Assembly: GCA_025355105.1 (NCBI GenBank)
Contig: JANYAE010000042.1
Location: 1 to 33,629, forward strand
DNA length: 33,629 bases
Reading direction: 5' to 3'
From: Pseudomonadota bacterium
GTDB taxonomy: Bacteria > Pseudomonadota > Gammaproteobacteria > Steroidobacterales > Steroidobacteraceae
The notes under the pieces were generated by a model. That model had not been told where the DNA came from and made no database searches. It saw only the letters and a list, made by a program, of their open reading frames with translations. Made by a program: the position numbers and the translations under genes. Positions within the stretch are counted from its first letter, which is position 1. Each line of letters starts with the position of its first letter. Below, piece after piece: positions 9,083 through 17,169 of this stretch.

Positions 9083-9625
9083 ATGCTGGTCCCCGCAGTC
9101 AAACGCCCGTCGATACTTCCCGTACCCCTCTTGCTCGATGCGCCGGCAAATCCGTTCCGACGACTGGCGGCAACCTCGCCGGCGTCCGATCTCATGACAG
9201 ACTTCCAGCGCGAGCGCCCGATTGTCACTTCGCCAGAGCGTCACATCGACGCGGCCCTCAAGGACATGATCATCGAGGGGGTGAGGGCATTGTTGGTCGT
9301 CGAGGACAACGCCGTGCTCGGGCTCATCACCGCGGCGGATGTTCTGGGCCCGCGAGCGGTTCAATTCCTGCAGAATCCGCTCTGTCGCAGCAGCCCATGC
9401 CGTCATGAGGACGTGAGCGTCGCCGATATCATGACGCCGTGGGCCGACTTGCAGATGCTCGAATATGGTTGGGTGGCAGCGCACACCTGCGCAGAACTCG
9501 CCGCTGCGTTTTCCAGGACCGAGGCCACTCACCTGATCGTCATCGAGGGGCTGCCGCCTGCGCGGACGATCGTGCGTGGGCTTCTGTCGCGCACTCGACT
9601 GGCGCGGCAACTGGCGCTGAGCTAG
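9083..9625 (+). CDS. CBS-domain-pair protein
   Basis: A 180-residue protein with two tandem CBS motifs (roughly residues 35-95 and 110-175). Segments include ALLVVEDNAVLGLITAADVLG, VADIMTPWADL and ATHLIVIEGLPP. CBS pairs usually bind adenine nucleotides and regulate a partner protein; there is no fused output domain here. The start at 9083 has AGAAGGA about 9 bp upstream, and an ATG at 9062 is a poorer alternative. The gene diverges from the C92 hydrolase and precedes the NrtS-like gene by 46 bp, so the latter could be its partner, which is inference only. Confidence 0.85.
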   Translation: MLVPAVKRPSILPVPLLLDAPANPFRRLAATSPASDLMTDFQRERPIVTSPERHIDAALKDMIIEGVRALLVVEDNAVLGLITAADVLGPRAVQFLQNPLCRSSPCRHEDVSVADIMTPWADLQMLEYGWVAAHTCAELAAAFSRTEATHLIVIEGLPPARTIVRGLLSRTRLARQLALS

Positions 9626-9671
9626 CGCGGCTTTTGGCAGGCCCGGTCGAGTAGGCAAGGCGGAGGATCAA

Positions 9672-9953
9672 GTGGGACGTGCGAGAGACTGGTGGGCGTT
9701 TGCTAGTGAGACCGCAGTCATCCGCACATCGCTGACGGTCGCGCTCGTCGCGGGCACGCTCCTCAATCTGATCAATCAGGGGGCGCAGATCTGGCACGGC
9801 CTGCCGGCGGACTGGCCGCGGTTGATGCTGACGTACGTCGTACCGTACGTCGTTTCAACGATCGGCGCTGTGAGCGCGCGGAGTCGGAGTCTTCGGGGTG
9901 CAGACAGCGTTGGGCGCGGCGACCAGGGCCAGCGACGGCCTCCGGCCGAGTAG
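9672..9953 (+). CDS. nrtS: NrtS-like small nitrate/nitrite transporter
   Basis: A 93-residue protein with two hydrophobic helices (about 17-37 and 49-67) joined by LINQGAQIWHGLPADW. The pattern RTSLTVALVAGTLLNLINQG followed by LTYVVPYVVSTIGA matches the NrtS family, described as small nitrate/nitrite transporters. The charged tail after residue 70 is longer than I expect for the family. The GTG start at 9672 follows GGAGG by 6 bp. No other nitrogen-assimilation gene is nearby. Confidence 0.75.
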   Translation: MGRARDWWAFASETAVIRTSLTVALVAGTLLNLINQGAQIWHGLPADWPRLMLTYVVPYVVSTIGAVSARSRSLRGADSVGRGDQGQRRPPAE

Positions 9954-10082
9954 CCCGGCAATTCACTTGGCGCGCGGCCGCGTACGCGTCGCGATGTCGT
10001 CACGGGGGTATCCGACGCCGCCGCGTAAGAATGTCGCAGTGCCGAGGGTCCGCTGTATAACTGCAACTTCGGCGAGGCCTCC

Positions 10083-10847
10083 GTGGACGCCAAAACGACC
10101 GCTCTGGTGCTCTTGTGTCACCAGCCGACGAGGAACACTGCGCCGAGGTCAATGGTGGCGAGCCTCGGGCCCGCACTCGCCTGTATGGTTGAGTCGCGGC
10201 TTCTCGACTGCGCACTCGAGGATCTCGCCGCCTGGGAGGGGCCACGGGTCGTGTCGACCGCATCGCCGGATGCCGAGTGGGCCGCAGGTCTGACGCCTCA
10301 GCCCGTGAAGCTCATTCCCGACGACTCGCCAGATTTCGGCGATCGACTAATTCGCGTCGACAAGGCGCTCCGTGCCGCGGGAGCAATTTCAATCATTTAC
10401 TTCAGGCCAGGCATCCCGATGCTGGATCAGCAATATCTTTTCGGCGCCGCAACGGCGCTTGCTCAGGGGGCCACGGTTATTGCACACACACTGGACGGAG
10501 GCGTCGCGCTGATGGGCAGCACCCGCCCGTGGCCGTCGGCAGACTTCCTGCCGTGGGAGCGCAATTCGCTTGGGACGCGGCTCGCGCTGGCGTGTCGCCG
10601 CGCCGGCCATCGGGTCGAGGTGCTGGTTCCGCTGCCGGCCGTGTCCAAGCATGCGGACTTCCAGCATTGTCGCTGGCGCCTCGAGCACGACTCGCGTCTG
10701 GCGCGCAAGCGGCTCGCGGAGCTTCTCGGCGCGATCGCGAGACCGATGGACCGTTCGGAGGTGCTGGCCGTCGCAAGCCGTCAATGCCCGGAGGTTGCGA
10801 CGACGAGCCCCGGCACGCCGCCTTCGTCTGCGGCGCGCCGTGAGTAG
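10083..10847 (+). CDS. DUF2064 (GT-A glycosyltransferase-fold) protein
   Basis: A 254-residue cytoplasmic protein resembling the DUF2064/TIGR04282 group, which has a nucleotide-diphospho-sugar transferase fold. Recognisable parts are the N-terminal strand ALVLLCHQPTRN, the helix SRLLDCALEDLAAW, and the characteristic THTLDGGVALMGSTRPWP, corresponding to the DGGY.L.G motif of the family. The aspartate usually found before it is replaced in the segment YFRPGIPMLD, so the nucleotide or metal site may be degenerate. The GTG start at 10083 follows CGAGG. Such proteins often occur beside other glycosyltransferases and TVP38/TMEM64 proteins; one of the latter lies 11 kb downstream. The function is not known. 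Confidence 0.72.
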   Translation: MDAKTTALVLLCHQPTRNTAPRSMVASLGPALACMVESRLLDCALEDLAAWEGPRVVSTASPDAEWAAGLTPQPVKLIPDDSPDFGDRLIRVDKALRAAGAISIIYFRPGIPMLDQQYLFGAATALAQGATVIAHTLDGGVALMGSTRPWPSADFLPWERNSLGTRLALACRRAGHRVEVLVPLPAVSKHADFQHCRWRLEHDSRLARKRLAELLGAIARPMDRSEVLAVASRQCPEVATTSPGTPPSSAARRE

Positions 10848-10858
10848 CCTCGGTCCGA

Positions 10859-11416
10859 TCAGCCGGTTCGGCGCCAGGCTTCGGCAGCGAATTCCCTGTT
10901 GAGCGGTGTGGCGAGGATGTGATTTGCGTAATTCGACAGCGTCTTGAGCGAGACGCCCATGATGACCTCGAGCACCTGCGCGCGTGCAAAGCCCGCCGCA
11001 AGGAACGCCTCGACGTCGAGATTTGACACCCAGCCGCGTTCGCGGACGACCTTGCGGGTGAACGTCGCGAGTGCGTCGAGGCGTGGGTTCGGAAGGGACA
11101 GGCGAGCCCTCAGCGCATCGACGACGGGTGAGGGCACCTTGACCATCTGTCGCGCGATGAAGGAATGCGCGCCAACGCAGAACTCACAGCCGTTTTCGGC
11201 GCTGACGGCCAGCAGTACGACCTGCTGTTCGGCCGGTGAGAGTGACGTCTTTGCGAACGCGTCGGAGCCGTCGAGGTATTGCTGCAGGGCCGCGGGAGAC
11301 TCGGCGAGGCCGGCGTAAAGGCCCGGTATGAACCCGAATTTCTTCTGCAGGGAATCAAGGATGGGCTTGGCAGCGGCGGGGGCGCTGGCCGTATTGTGGA
11401 AGTGGAACTTAGTCAT
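10859..11416 (-). CDS. AhpD-like carboxymuconolactone decarboxylase-family protein
   Basis: A 185-residue alpha-helical protein with the AhpD-type core ENGCEFCVGAHSFIARQ. The C-x2-C pair and following His form the thiol and proton-relay site of alkylhydroperoxidase-like members, rather than of true carboxymuconolactone decarboxylases. It probably takes part in peroxide or thiol redox chemistry. The start at 11416 follows AGGAGA by 7 bp; an open frame upstream lacks a good start. The gene diverges from the AraC regulator at 11532, leaving 115 bp of shared promoter DNA, the usual layout for a regulator and its target. Confidence 0.87.
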   Translation of the reverse strand: MTKFHFHNTASAPAAAKPILDSLQKKFGFIPGLYAGLAESPAALQQYLDGSDAFAKTSLSPAEQQVVLLAVSAENGCEFCVGAHSFIARQMVKVPSPVVDALRARLSLPNPRLDALATFTRKVVRERGWVSNLDVEAFLAAGFARAQVLEVIMGVSLKTLSNYANHILATPLNREFAAEAWRRTG

Positions 11417-11531
11417 CGACGGTCTCCTAGCTCGAGGTCTGGCGCGGCCCCTGCGGGCTTGCGCATCGGGTGGCACAAGAGCATCATCCGTCTGGATGTC
11501 CGTACGATATAGCTCATAACGTCCACAATTT
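11417..11531. promoter_or_regulatory. Shared divergent promoter region between AhpD-like gene and AraC regulator
   Basis: 115 bp between two divergent genes. The right part is AT-richer than its surroundings (gatatagctcataac, ending in caattt just before the AraC start). I cannot place -35/-10 boxes or an AraC half-site pair with confidence. Confidence 0.4.
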
Positions 11532-12449
11532 ATGCCCAATCGTCCGGAATCCGACCCGCTTAGCGAACTGCTGCACCTGATGCGGGTGAGCTCGTGGATC
11601 TACGCGAATCCGCGGGTCTGCGGGAACTGGCGGATGGATTCCGCCGTACACGGAGCGGCGACATTCCACTTCGTCGTGCGCGGCACGGCGTGGCTTCACA
11701 TTCGAGATCGCGGGCCGCCGACCGCGCTCCGGGCCGGGGACCTCGTCGTGTTCCCACGGGACGTCGACCATGCCTTGTCGGGGACAGTCGATATGCCCGC
11801 CATAGGGCCAGCTGGCACAGAGGACGACCGCGGCCCGGCGACAGATCTCATCTGCGGTCAGTTTGACTTGATTGAGCCTGCAGCTTCGATGCTGCTTGAT
11901 TCCCTGCCGGCCGTGCTGGTTATCGATGGAGAGGCGGCGATTCCGGGGCTCTCGGGCCTCGGCCGATTGCTGGCCAGCGAGGCGGACAGCAATGCGCTCG
12001 GTCGCCAGATCGTCCTCGATCGCCTGTCCGATGTGTTGTTCGTGGCGATACTTCGCTACGTGGTCGCAACCGGACGAGTGTCCCGCGGTGTGCTGGCCGG
12101 ACTCGGGGATCCCGCGATCTCGCGCGCGCTTGCCGCGATGACGCGGGAGCCCGGGGCGCCTTGGACCCTCGCGACGCTGGCGTCGCGTGCCGGAACGTCG
12201 CGGACCGTCTTCGCTCAAACGTTCGCACGGCTCGTCGGCGAGCCACCGATGAGCTGGTTGACGCGGCTGCGCATGGAGCGAGGTGCGGCGCTGTTGCAGG
12301 ACAGGACGCGGTCAGTTGGCCAGGTCGCGGAGTCACTCGGATATCAGACCGAGGCCGCGTTTCGGCGTGCGTTCAAGCGCACCCGCGGCGTTGGACCGGG
12401 CGCACACCGTCGCGGTGCATCGGTTGGGCGCGAAGTGGCCAATTCGTGA
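11532..12449 (+). CDS. AraC-family transcriptional regulator
   Basis: A 305-residue regulator. The N-terminal cupin-like sensing domain (about 10-190) includes FHFVVRGTAWLHI and LRAGDLVVFPRDVDH. The C-terminal AraC/XylS double helix-turn-helix (about 200-295) includes TLATLASRAGTSRTVFAQTF and VGQVAESLGYQTEAAFRRAF. The last helix departs from the usual PxxYR pattern, reading VGPGAHRR. It probably controls the divergent AhpD-like gene and perhaps itself. Its stop overlaps the GTG start of the ECF sigma gene (GTGA), so the two regulators should be made together, an unusual pairing. Confidence 0.9.
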   Translation: MPNRPESDPLSELLHLMRVSSWIYANPRVCGNWRMDSAVHGAATFHFVVRGTAWLHIRDRGPPTALRAGDLVVFPRDVDHALSGTVDMPAIGPAGTEDDRGPATDLICGQFDLIEPAASMLLDSLPAVLVIDGEAAIPGLSGLGRLLASEADSNALGRQIVLDRLSDVLFVAILRYVVATGRVSRGVLAGLGDPAISRALAAMTREPGAPWTLATLASRAGTSRTVFAQTFARLVGEPPMSWLTRLRMERGAALLQDRTRSVGQVAESLGYQTEAAFRRAFKRTRGVGPGAHRRGASVGREVANS

Positions 12450-12994
12450 CCGCACCGAACGACATCGTCGCTTCGACCGGCGTGGGCAACGCCACGCGGC
12501 GAGAGCGATTCGATCGGCTTTGCGGGTCGTTCAGACCGGATCTGCTGCGATTCTGCATCTGGCTCGCGCGCGATAAGGCGCTCGCCGAGGACGTCGTGCA
12601 GGAAACGATGCTGCGCGCCTGGAACCATCTCGATGCGCTGCAGGATGATGTCGCCGCGCGCGGGTGGCTGCTGACGATCGCGCGTCGCGAGCTCGCACGG
12701 ACCTTCCAGCGGAAGCGTCTGCCCACCGAGAACATCGACGATCTTTCGGCCGCCGACGAGGCAGCGATCACCGTCCAGGCGACTCCTGAGGTCTACGAGG
12801 TCCGGAAGGCCATCTGGTCGCTGCCGGCCGAATACCGCGAGCCTCTGATCATGCAGGTCCTCCTCGGGTATTCGAGCCAGGAGATCGCGGACTACATGGA
12901 ATCGACCCAAGGGGCGGTGCTCACACGGCTTTTTCGCGCGCGCGAAAAGCTTCGGGAAATCCTTGGTCCCTCACCGGACGACGGGCTGGACTGA
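12446..12994 (+). CDS. ECF-type sigma-70 factor
   Basis: A 182-residue sigma factor of group 4. Region 2 spans FRPDLLRFCIWLARDKALAE through DVVQETMLRAWNHL and ARGWLLTIARREL. Region 4 includes LPAEYREPLIMQVLLGYSSQ followed by EIADYMESTQGAVLTRLFRA. Translation likely starts at GTG 12446 inside the AraC stop. No anti-sigma gene follows. Carboxymuconolactone-decarboxylase neighbours are a known trait of the ECF41 group, but this protein lacks the C-terminal extension of that group. Likely targets are the redox genes on either side, by position only. Confidence 0.92.
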   Translation: MTAPNDIVASTGVGNATRRERFDRLCGSFRPDLLRFCIWLARDKALAEDVVQETMLRAWNHLDALQDDVAARGWLLTIARRELARTFQRKRLPTENIDDLSAADEAAITVQATPEVYEVRKAIWSLPAEYREPLIMQVLLGYSSQEIADYMESTQGAVLTRLFRAREKLREILGPSPDDGLD

Positions 12995-13027
12995 TCCCGC
13001 TATGTCCCGATCCGCGCGGCGCGCTCG

Positions 13028-13615
13028 CTACTTCGCAAGCTCCTCGACCGCGCGTAACACGATGTCCGGATCTGGCCGTACCTTGTAGCCCTTGACGAAG
13101 AATTTCGCAAGGATCCGGCCGTCCTTTGCGATCACGAAGATTCCGGGTTGCGGTACGCCATGTGTGAACGATCCAACCGGGTACTGCGGATCGCGAATTC
13201 CCAGGTCCTCAGTCACGGACCCGGTGGGATCGGCGAGCATCGTGTAGCTGATGTTCGCGGCCGTCGCAAACTTCTGGATCAGCGGCAAATCATCGACACT
13301 CACCGACACGACCGGGTATCCGGCCGCACGGAAGGCCGCGGCGCGCTTCTCGAGCTCGCCCAGTTGCTTGCGGCAGAACGGGCACCAGTCGGCCGACCGG
13401 ACAAAGACAAGCGTCAATCCGCGGGGGCCCGCGAGATCGGAGAACGATCGCTTCCTACCGGTCTGGTCCTCGAGCGCAAGCGAATTCTTGAAATGGGCGC
13501 CAACCGCCGGACCCGGTGGTGACCAGTCTGGCTCGACCGCAGCGGTCGGTATCGAGTGCAGGGCGATGATCCAGAGGACAAGGCCCAGCGTTCTGCGACT
13601 CGGAATCAGGTTCAT
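13028..13615 (-). CDS. Exported AhpC/TSA-type thioredoxin-fold protein
   Basis: A 195-residue protein with a signal peptide (residues 1 to about 26, RRTLGLVLWIIALHSIPTAAV) and a peroxiredoxin/thioredoxin-fold domain. The redox site is VRSADWCPFCRKQ, a C-x2-C rather than the lone cysteine of many peroxiredoxins, so a disulfide reductase role in the periplasm is as likely as peroxide removal. The C-terminal YKVRPDPDIVLRAVEEL closely resembles the end of the protein at 27144-28010. The start at 13615 has CCAGGA upstream; a TTG at 13630 is weaker. It converges with the ECF gene and follows the second AhpD-like gene by 45 bp on the same strand. Confidence 0.88.
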   Translation of the reverse strand: MNLIPSRRTLGLVLWIIALHSIPTAAVEPDWSPPGPAVGAHFKNSLALEDQTGRKRSFSDLAGPRGLTLVFVRSADWCPFCRKQLGELEKRAAAFRAAGYPVVSVSVDDLPLIQKFATAANISYTMLADPTGSVTEDLGIRDPQYPVGSFTHGVPQPGIFVIAKDGRILAKFFVKGYKVRPDPDIVLRAVEELAK

Positions 13616-13660
13616 GACGTGTCCTGGCAATGAGTGTATCGACGTGCGAGTGAACAGCGG

Positions 13661-14227
13661 CTACCGCGGGATGCCGAGCCGGCGACCAAATTTGCGGTAG
13701 CTGGCGGGATCATCGCGCAGCGCCTCGTACCGCGCCCGCTGGCTCTCGATGACCTGCTCATCGGTCACGACGCCACATCCTTCGACGAGCCGATTCATGA
13801 AATTGAAGAGGGCGCACACCGAGATGGCATGGAAAAGCGCCTGCTCGTCCCATCCGGCCGCGTACACGGCGGCGGCATCCGCATCGACGACCCGGCTTGG
13901 CGTCTCGGTAAGCTTGCGTACATACGCGAGCAACGGCAGCAGCTTCGCGTCCACGCCGGCCGTCGCTGGATCGAGGACGACCCGCTCGAGCACGCCGGCG
14001 TCGACGCCGTGGACTTCGGCGATCGTGCGATGTGCGCCGTGGCAGTACCGGCAGGCATTGAGCGCGGAAACGTAGGCGGCGAGCATCTCCCGCTCGCCGA
14101 CCGAAAGTGGTGACGGCCCGCGCAATAACACATCGTGATACTCGAGCAATGGTCCGACGCCATCGGGAAACCGTTTAAAGACGTCGCCGAGCACCGGACG
14201 AGCGGGTAGCGACGGGAATCTGGCCAT
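13661..14227 (-). CDS. AhpD-like / uncharacterised peroxidase-related protein
   Basis: A 188-residue carboxymuconolactone-decarboxylase-family protein with the thiol site NACRYCHGAHRTIAEVHG (C-x2-C plus His) and conserved LSVGEREMLAAYVSALN before it. This is the peroxidase-related variant of the AhpD fold. The start at 14227 has GAGGAG 8 bp upstream. It is the first gene of a leftward pair with the exported thioredoxin-fold protein, and the second such fold in this block; the two AhpD-like proteins are only distantly alike and not a recent duplication. Confidence 0.87.
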   Translation of the reverse strand: MARFPSLPARPVLGDVFKRFPDGVGPLLEYHDVLLRGPSPLSVGEREMLAAYVSALNACRYCHGAHRTIAEVHGVDAGVLERVVLDPATAGVDAKLLPLLAYVRKLTETPSRVVDADAAAVYAAGWDEQALFHAISVCALFNFMNRLVEGCGVVTDEQVIESQRARYEALRDDPASYRKFGRRLGIPR

Positions 14228-14534
14228 AACTAGAACTCCTCACGGATCCAGATGGTGACGCCGAAACCGTTCGTCGCCAGCACGCTGCGCGCGATCCAGG
14301 TCCCGGACTGCCGCCCGCTCATTTCAGGCTACTCGTATCGCCGTCGGACTGAACGTTACAGACCTATCGTCAGTGCCACCATGGAGGACCCGATCGGCGG
14401 GCTAATTATTTCGCGTAACTCGTCTACGTTTGGCTTACCGAGCCGTGCCGTCTCCTTGCGAGCGCCAAAGTAATAATTTGACCGCGGCATGGGTCCTTCC
14501 AGTGCAAATCACGACTAGCCACAGGAGTTGGACC
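14228..14534. other. Divergent intergenic region before the Met-rich exported protein
   Basis: 307 bp between divergent genes, holding the promoters of both. AT-rich patches occur at about 14402-14410 (ctaattatt) and 14469-14480 (aagtaataattt). GAAC and CGTC words near 14349 and 14368 recall ECF promoters but are too close together (13 bp). No gene is seen. Confidence 0.4.
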
Positions 14535-16145
14535 ATGAGACTGAAGGACGATCATTCCGGCGCTGGCGACTGCGCCCGGGCAGCGCGGGGCACGACGTCG
14601 GATTCCCGTCGACGCACCGGGCTCGCCGTTGCCGTGACGGGTGCGCTGGCGCTCTTCGGCCTGACTTCGCACGCCGACGACGACGGACGGGCGGCGCAGC
14701 TGACCGGCCAGGTGCCAGGGTACTCCGCGTCGGTCGCGAACGAGGAGGGGTACTGGTACTCCCGCTACAGCATGATGACGCTGACGATGCAGAGCGGCCT
14801 GGGCGTGCCGATCGCAATGGATCAGCGCTTCATGATGATGATGCAGCAGATGATGGTCGCGGTAGGACCGGCGGCGACGGATCCCGTCATGCCCCCCGTT
14901 CGTCCGGCACTTCTGGCCGTAATCTACGCGAGTGGCGATCCGCACTACGCGGCGACCCCGAATCAGCAGGATTTCGGGACGCTGCGATGGCAGGCCGGCT
15001 CTCCCCGCCTGACGACCGAGGCGACCGCAACGACGATGACGAAGGAACTCGAATGGGCGAAGCTCTTTCACCGTGATCGGCACTTCGGTCAGGCCGGAGT
15101 GGATACCTTCGGCTCGACGCAGCGCTTCGTCGGCATGGTGCTGGCGACGATGGTGAAGGTGCAGTTCCAGGCGTACATGGCCAACGCGGCGCGGTACGAG
15201 AACTCGAACGCGGGAGACTATGCGCTCCTGACGGCGCTCAGCGACGGCGCGGAGTTCTACGCCTCCGCGGATCAGGCCAACAATCAGGGGCCGAATGCGG
15301 GGCCGCCGGCGTACCCGGCCGAGAACCGCTACGCCGATCCGGAGGCGGCCGCGATGTTCCGGCAGATGGCGAAGACGCAGTTCGAGATCGTTCTTGCTTC
15401 ACACCCGGCGTCCGCGCGTGACCTCAGTCTCGGCATCCAGTCCATCGTCTGGTACGCGAGTGCGACCGATGATGTGCAGGATCGTTCGCGCGCGAAGAGG
15501 GCCATTTTGGCGTGGGCATCGCCGCTCGGCCAGGCTCACGGCCATGAGCCCGCAGACCTCGCGTACAAGGTCCGCGGCCTCATCGAGGCCGGTCGCGTCA
15601 CCAGCACCGAGCGATACCTCACGGCGGCCGCTCGCGCCTTCAACCGGATGATCGACCAGTTCGACCCAGCCTATGGAGTGCTTCGCGACACGGAGACGCT
15701 GACGATCGATGACGTCGCAGAGATCGCCGGTGCCTTCAATTCGGCCGCGCTGTGGCTCGGCACTAGGATCGACCAGGCGAGTGCCAACGCGGTCTTCGGG
15801 TTGTGGTGGGAGGGCACGGTCAATCTCAGCGGCCTCGAGATCTCCTCTCCGGCGGTCAACCAGATGAAGGGTGCGTACGAGCTGCTGGATCCCCCGGGCC
15901 GCGGAACGACTTTCCAGAACACCCTGGACTATCGCTACCCGACCGTTCCGCTGCCTGAGCTGGCTGGCGGACCACACGGTGTCGCGCCGGTGTTCGCGGC
16001 GTCAATCACATGGGACGCCGACGACAAGACCTGGCACGCGGCCCGGAGTGAGTTTGACACCGCGGGTGCCATGCATGCAGCGGACGAGCTCATCTGGTTC
16101 CACAGCGACGAAATCAACGGCTTTCCGACGCTGACGTTGCCGTAG
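14535..16145 (+). CDS. Exported protein of unknown function with methionine-rich segment
   Basis: I do not recognise this 536-residue protein. A signal peptide covers about residues 25-47 (RRRTGLAVAVTGALALFGLT); the SRRR before the hydrophobic part could be a weak Tat motif. A Met-rich stretch follows: Met at 80, 81, 84, 95, 100-103 and 106-107, within GYWYSRYSMMTLTMQ and QRFMMMMQQMMVAVG. The rest is rich in helix-forming and Trp residues (LWLGTRIDQASANAVFGLWW), suggesting an all-helical soluble domain, perhaps a helical barrel. The start at 14535 has AGGAG 9 bp upstream. Methionine clusters in exported proteins can bind Cu(I), but here that is only a possibility. It precedes the desaturase-type gene by 205 bp. 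Confidence 0.8.
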   Translation: MRLKDDHSGAGDCARAARGTTSDSRRRTGLAVAVTGALALFGLTSHADDDGRAAQLTGQVPGYSASVANEEGYWYSRYSMMTLTMQSGLGVPIAMDQRFMMMMQQMMVAVGPAATDPVMPPVRPALLAVIYASGDPHYAATPNQQDFGTLRWQAGSPRLTTEATATTMTKELEWAKLFHRDRHFGQAGVDTFGSTQRFVGMVLATMVKVQFQAYMANAARYENSNAGDYALLTALSDGAEFYASADQANNQGPNAGPPAYPAENRYADPEAAAMFRQMAKTQFEIVLASHPASARDLSLGIQSIVWYASATDDVQDRSRAKRAILAWASPLGQAHGHEPADLAYKVRGLIEAGRVTSTERYLTAAARAFNRMIDQFDPAYGVLRDTETLTIDDVAEIAGAFNSAALWLGTRIDQASANAVFGLWWEGTVNLSGLEISSPAVNQMKGAYELLDPPGRGTTFQNTLDYRYPTVPLPELAGGPHGVAPVFAASITWDADDKTWHAARSEFDTAGAMHAADELIWFHSDEINGFPTLTLP

Positions 16146-16350
16146 CATGGAGCGAGGCGGCGGCCCGGACGCAGCGGGTCCGGGTCGCCGAGGCGGTTGC
16201 CGCCGGCTGGTCGAGGCTTCGGGTCGCCGTGATCCCGTAGCACGAGCGCGTAAGATGGCGCGCCGAAGGTTCGGTAGAGGTCGGAGGTCCGCAGTGGAGA
16301 CCGGTACGGCGCCCGCGAAGGCAGGCGTCGCGGCGTCCTGAGGTGGTGCC

Positions 16351-17169
16351 GTGGAAGCAGTCCGACGAGGAGACATCGAGTTGAGTGAGATCGAGATTCG
16401 GTCATCGGCATTTGTTGCCGTGCTGCTTGCAATGCTCTTCTGGGAGCGCGCGCGGCCCGTCCGTGACGTGGAAACAACGCTCTGGCGCCGGCGCTTCACG
16501 AACCTCGGCATGGCGCTGATCGGCGCGACGCTCGTTCGTCTGTTGATGCCGGCCAGCCTCGCAACAGCGGCGTACTTCGCCGGGCGATCGCGTGTCGGGC
16601 TGTTTCACGTCCTTTCGGTCCCGGCACCCGTGGTCTGGATCACGTCGATGCTTCTGCTTGACCTGGCGGTGTATGTTCAGCACCGGGTGTTTCACCGGAT
16701 CCCGGTGCTGTGGCGGCTGCACGCGGTCCATCATGCGGATGCAAGCTTCGACGTGACGACCGGCATCCGCTTCCATCCGGTGGAGATTCTGCTATCGCTG
16801 GCCTGGAAGTCAGCCATCGTGGTTGTGCTCGGCGTGCCCGCGGGCGCGGCGGTACTGTTCGAGTTCGTGTTGAGTACGACGGCGCTCTTCAATCACGGGA
16901 ACGTGCGCCTGCCGGAGCCCGTGGAATCGCGGCTGCGATGGCTGCTCGTCACGCCGACCCTGCACCGCGTTCACCATTCGCTGGCGCCGGACGAGAGGGA
17001 GCAAAATTACGGCTTCAGCCTGACCTGGTGGGATCGACTGTTCGGAACCTATCGTGGCGCCGGCCGCAAGCCGGATCCGGAAATCGGGATCGGGCTTTCG
17101 GGAGTGCCGTCCGGACGCGCCGGATCGATCGTCGAGATGCTGATGTTTCCGCTTCAGCCGGCCCGGTGA
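16351..17169 (+). CDS. Fatty acid hydroxylase / sterol desaturase-type membrane enzyme
   Basis: A 272-residue integral membrane di-iron enzyme. The eight-histidine signature is present: HRVFH (HX3H) near residue 111, HAVHHAD (HX2HH) near 125 and HRVHHS (HX2HH) near 209, plus NHGN between them. Four or five hydrophobic helices surround these boxes. Members use O2 to hydroxylate or desaturate fatty acids, sterols, carotenoids or alkyl-glycerols; the substrate cannot be told here. The GTG start at 16351 follows GAGGTG. It lies between the unknown exported protein and the ynj cluster, on the same strand. Confidence 0.88.
   Translation: MEAVRRGDIELSEIEIRSSAFVAVLLAMLFWERARPVRDVETTLWRRRFTNLGMALIGATLVRLLMPASLATAAYFAGRSRVGLFHVLSVPAPVVWITSMLLLDLAVYVQHRVFHRIPVLWRLHAVHHADASFDVTTGIRFHPVEILLSLAWKSAIVVVLGVPAGAAVLFEFVLSTTALFNHGNVRLPEPVESRLRWLLVTPTLHRVHHSLAPDEREQNYGFSLTWWDRLFGTYRGAGRKPDPEIGIGLSGVPSGRAGSIVEMLMFPLQPAR

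Noticed and set aside
14345..14375. ECF-type promoter GAAC...CGTC
   Set aside because: The spacing of 13 bp is shorter than the usual 16-17 bp.
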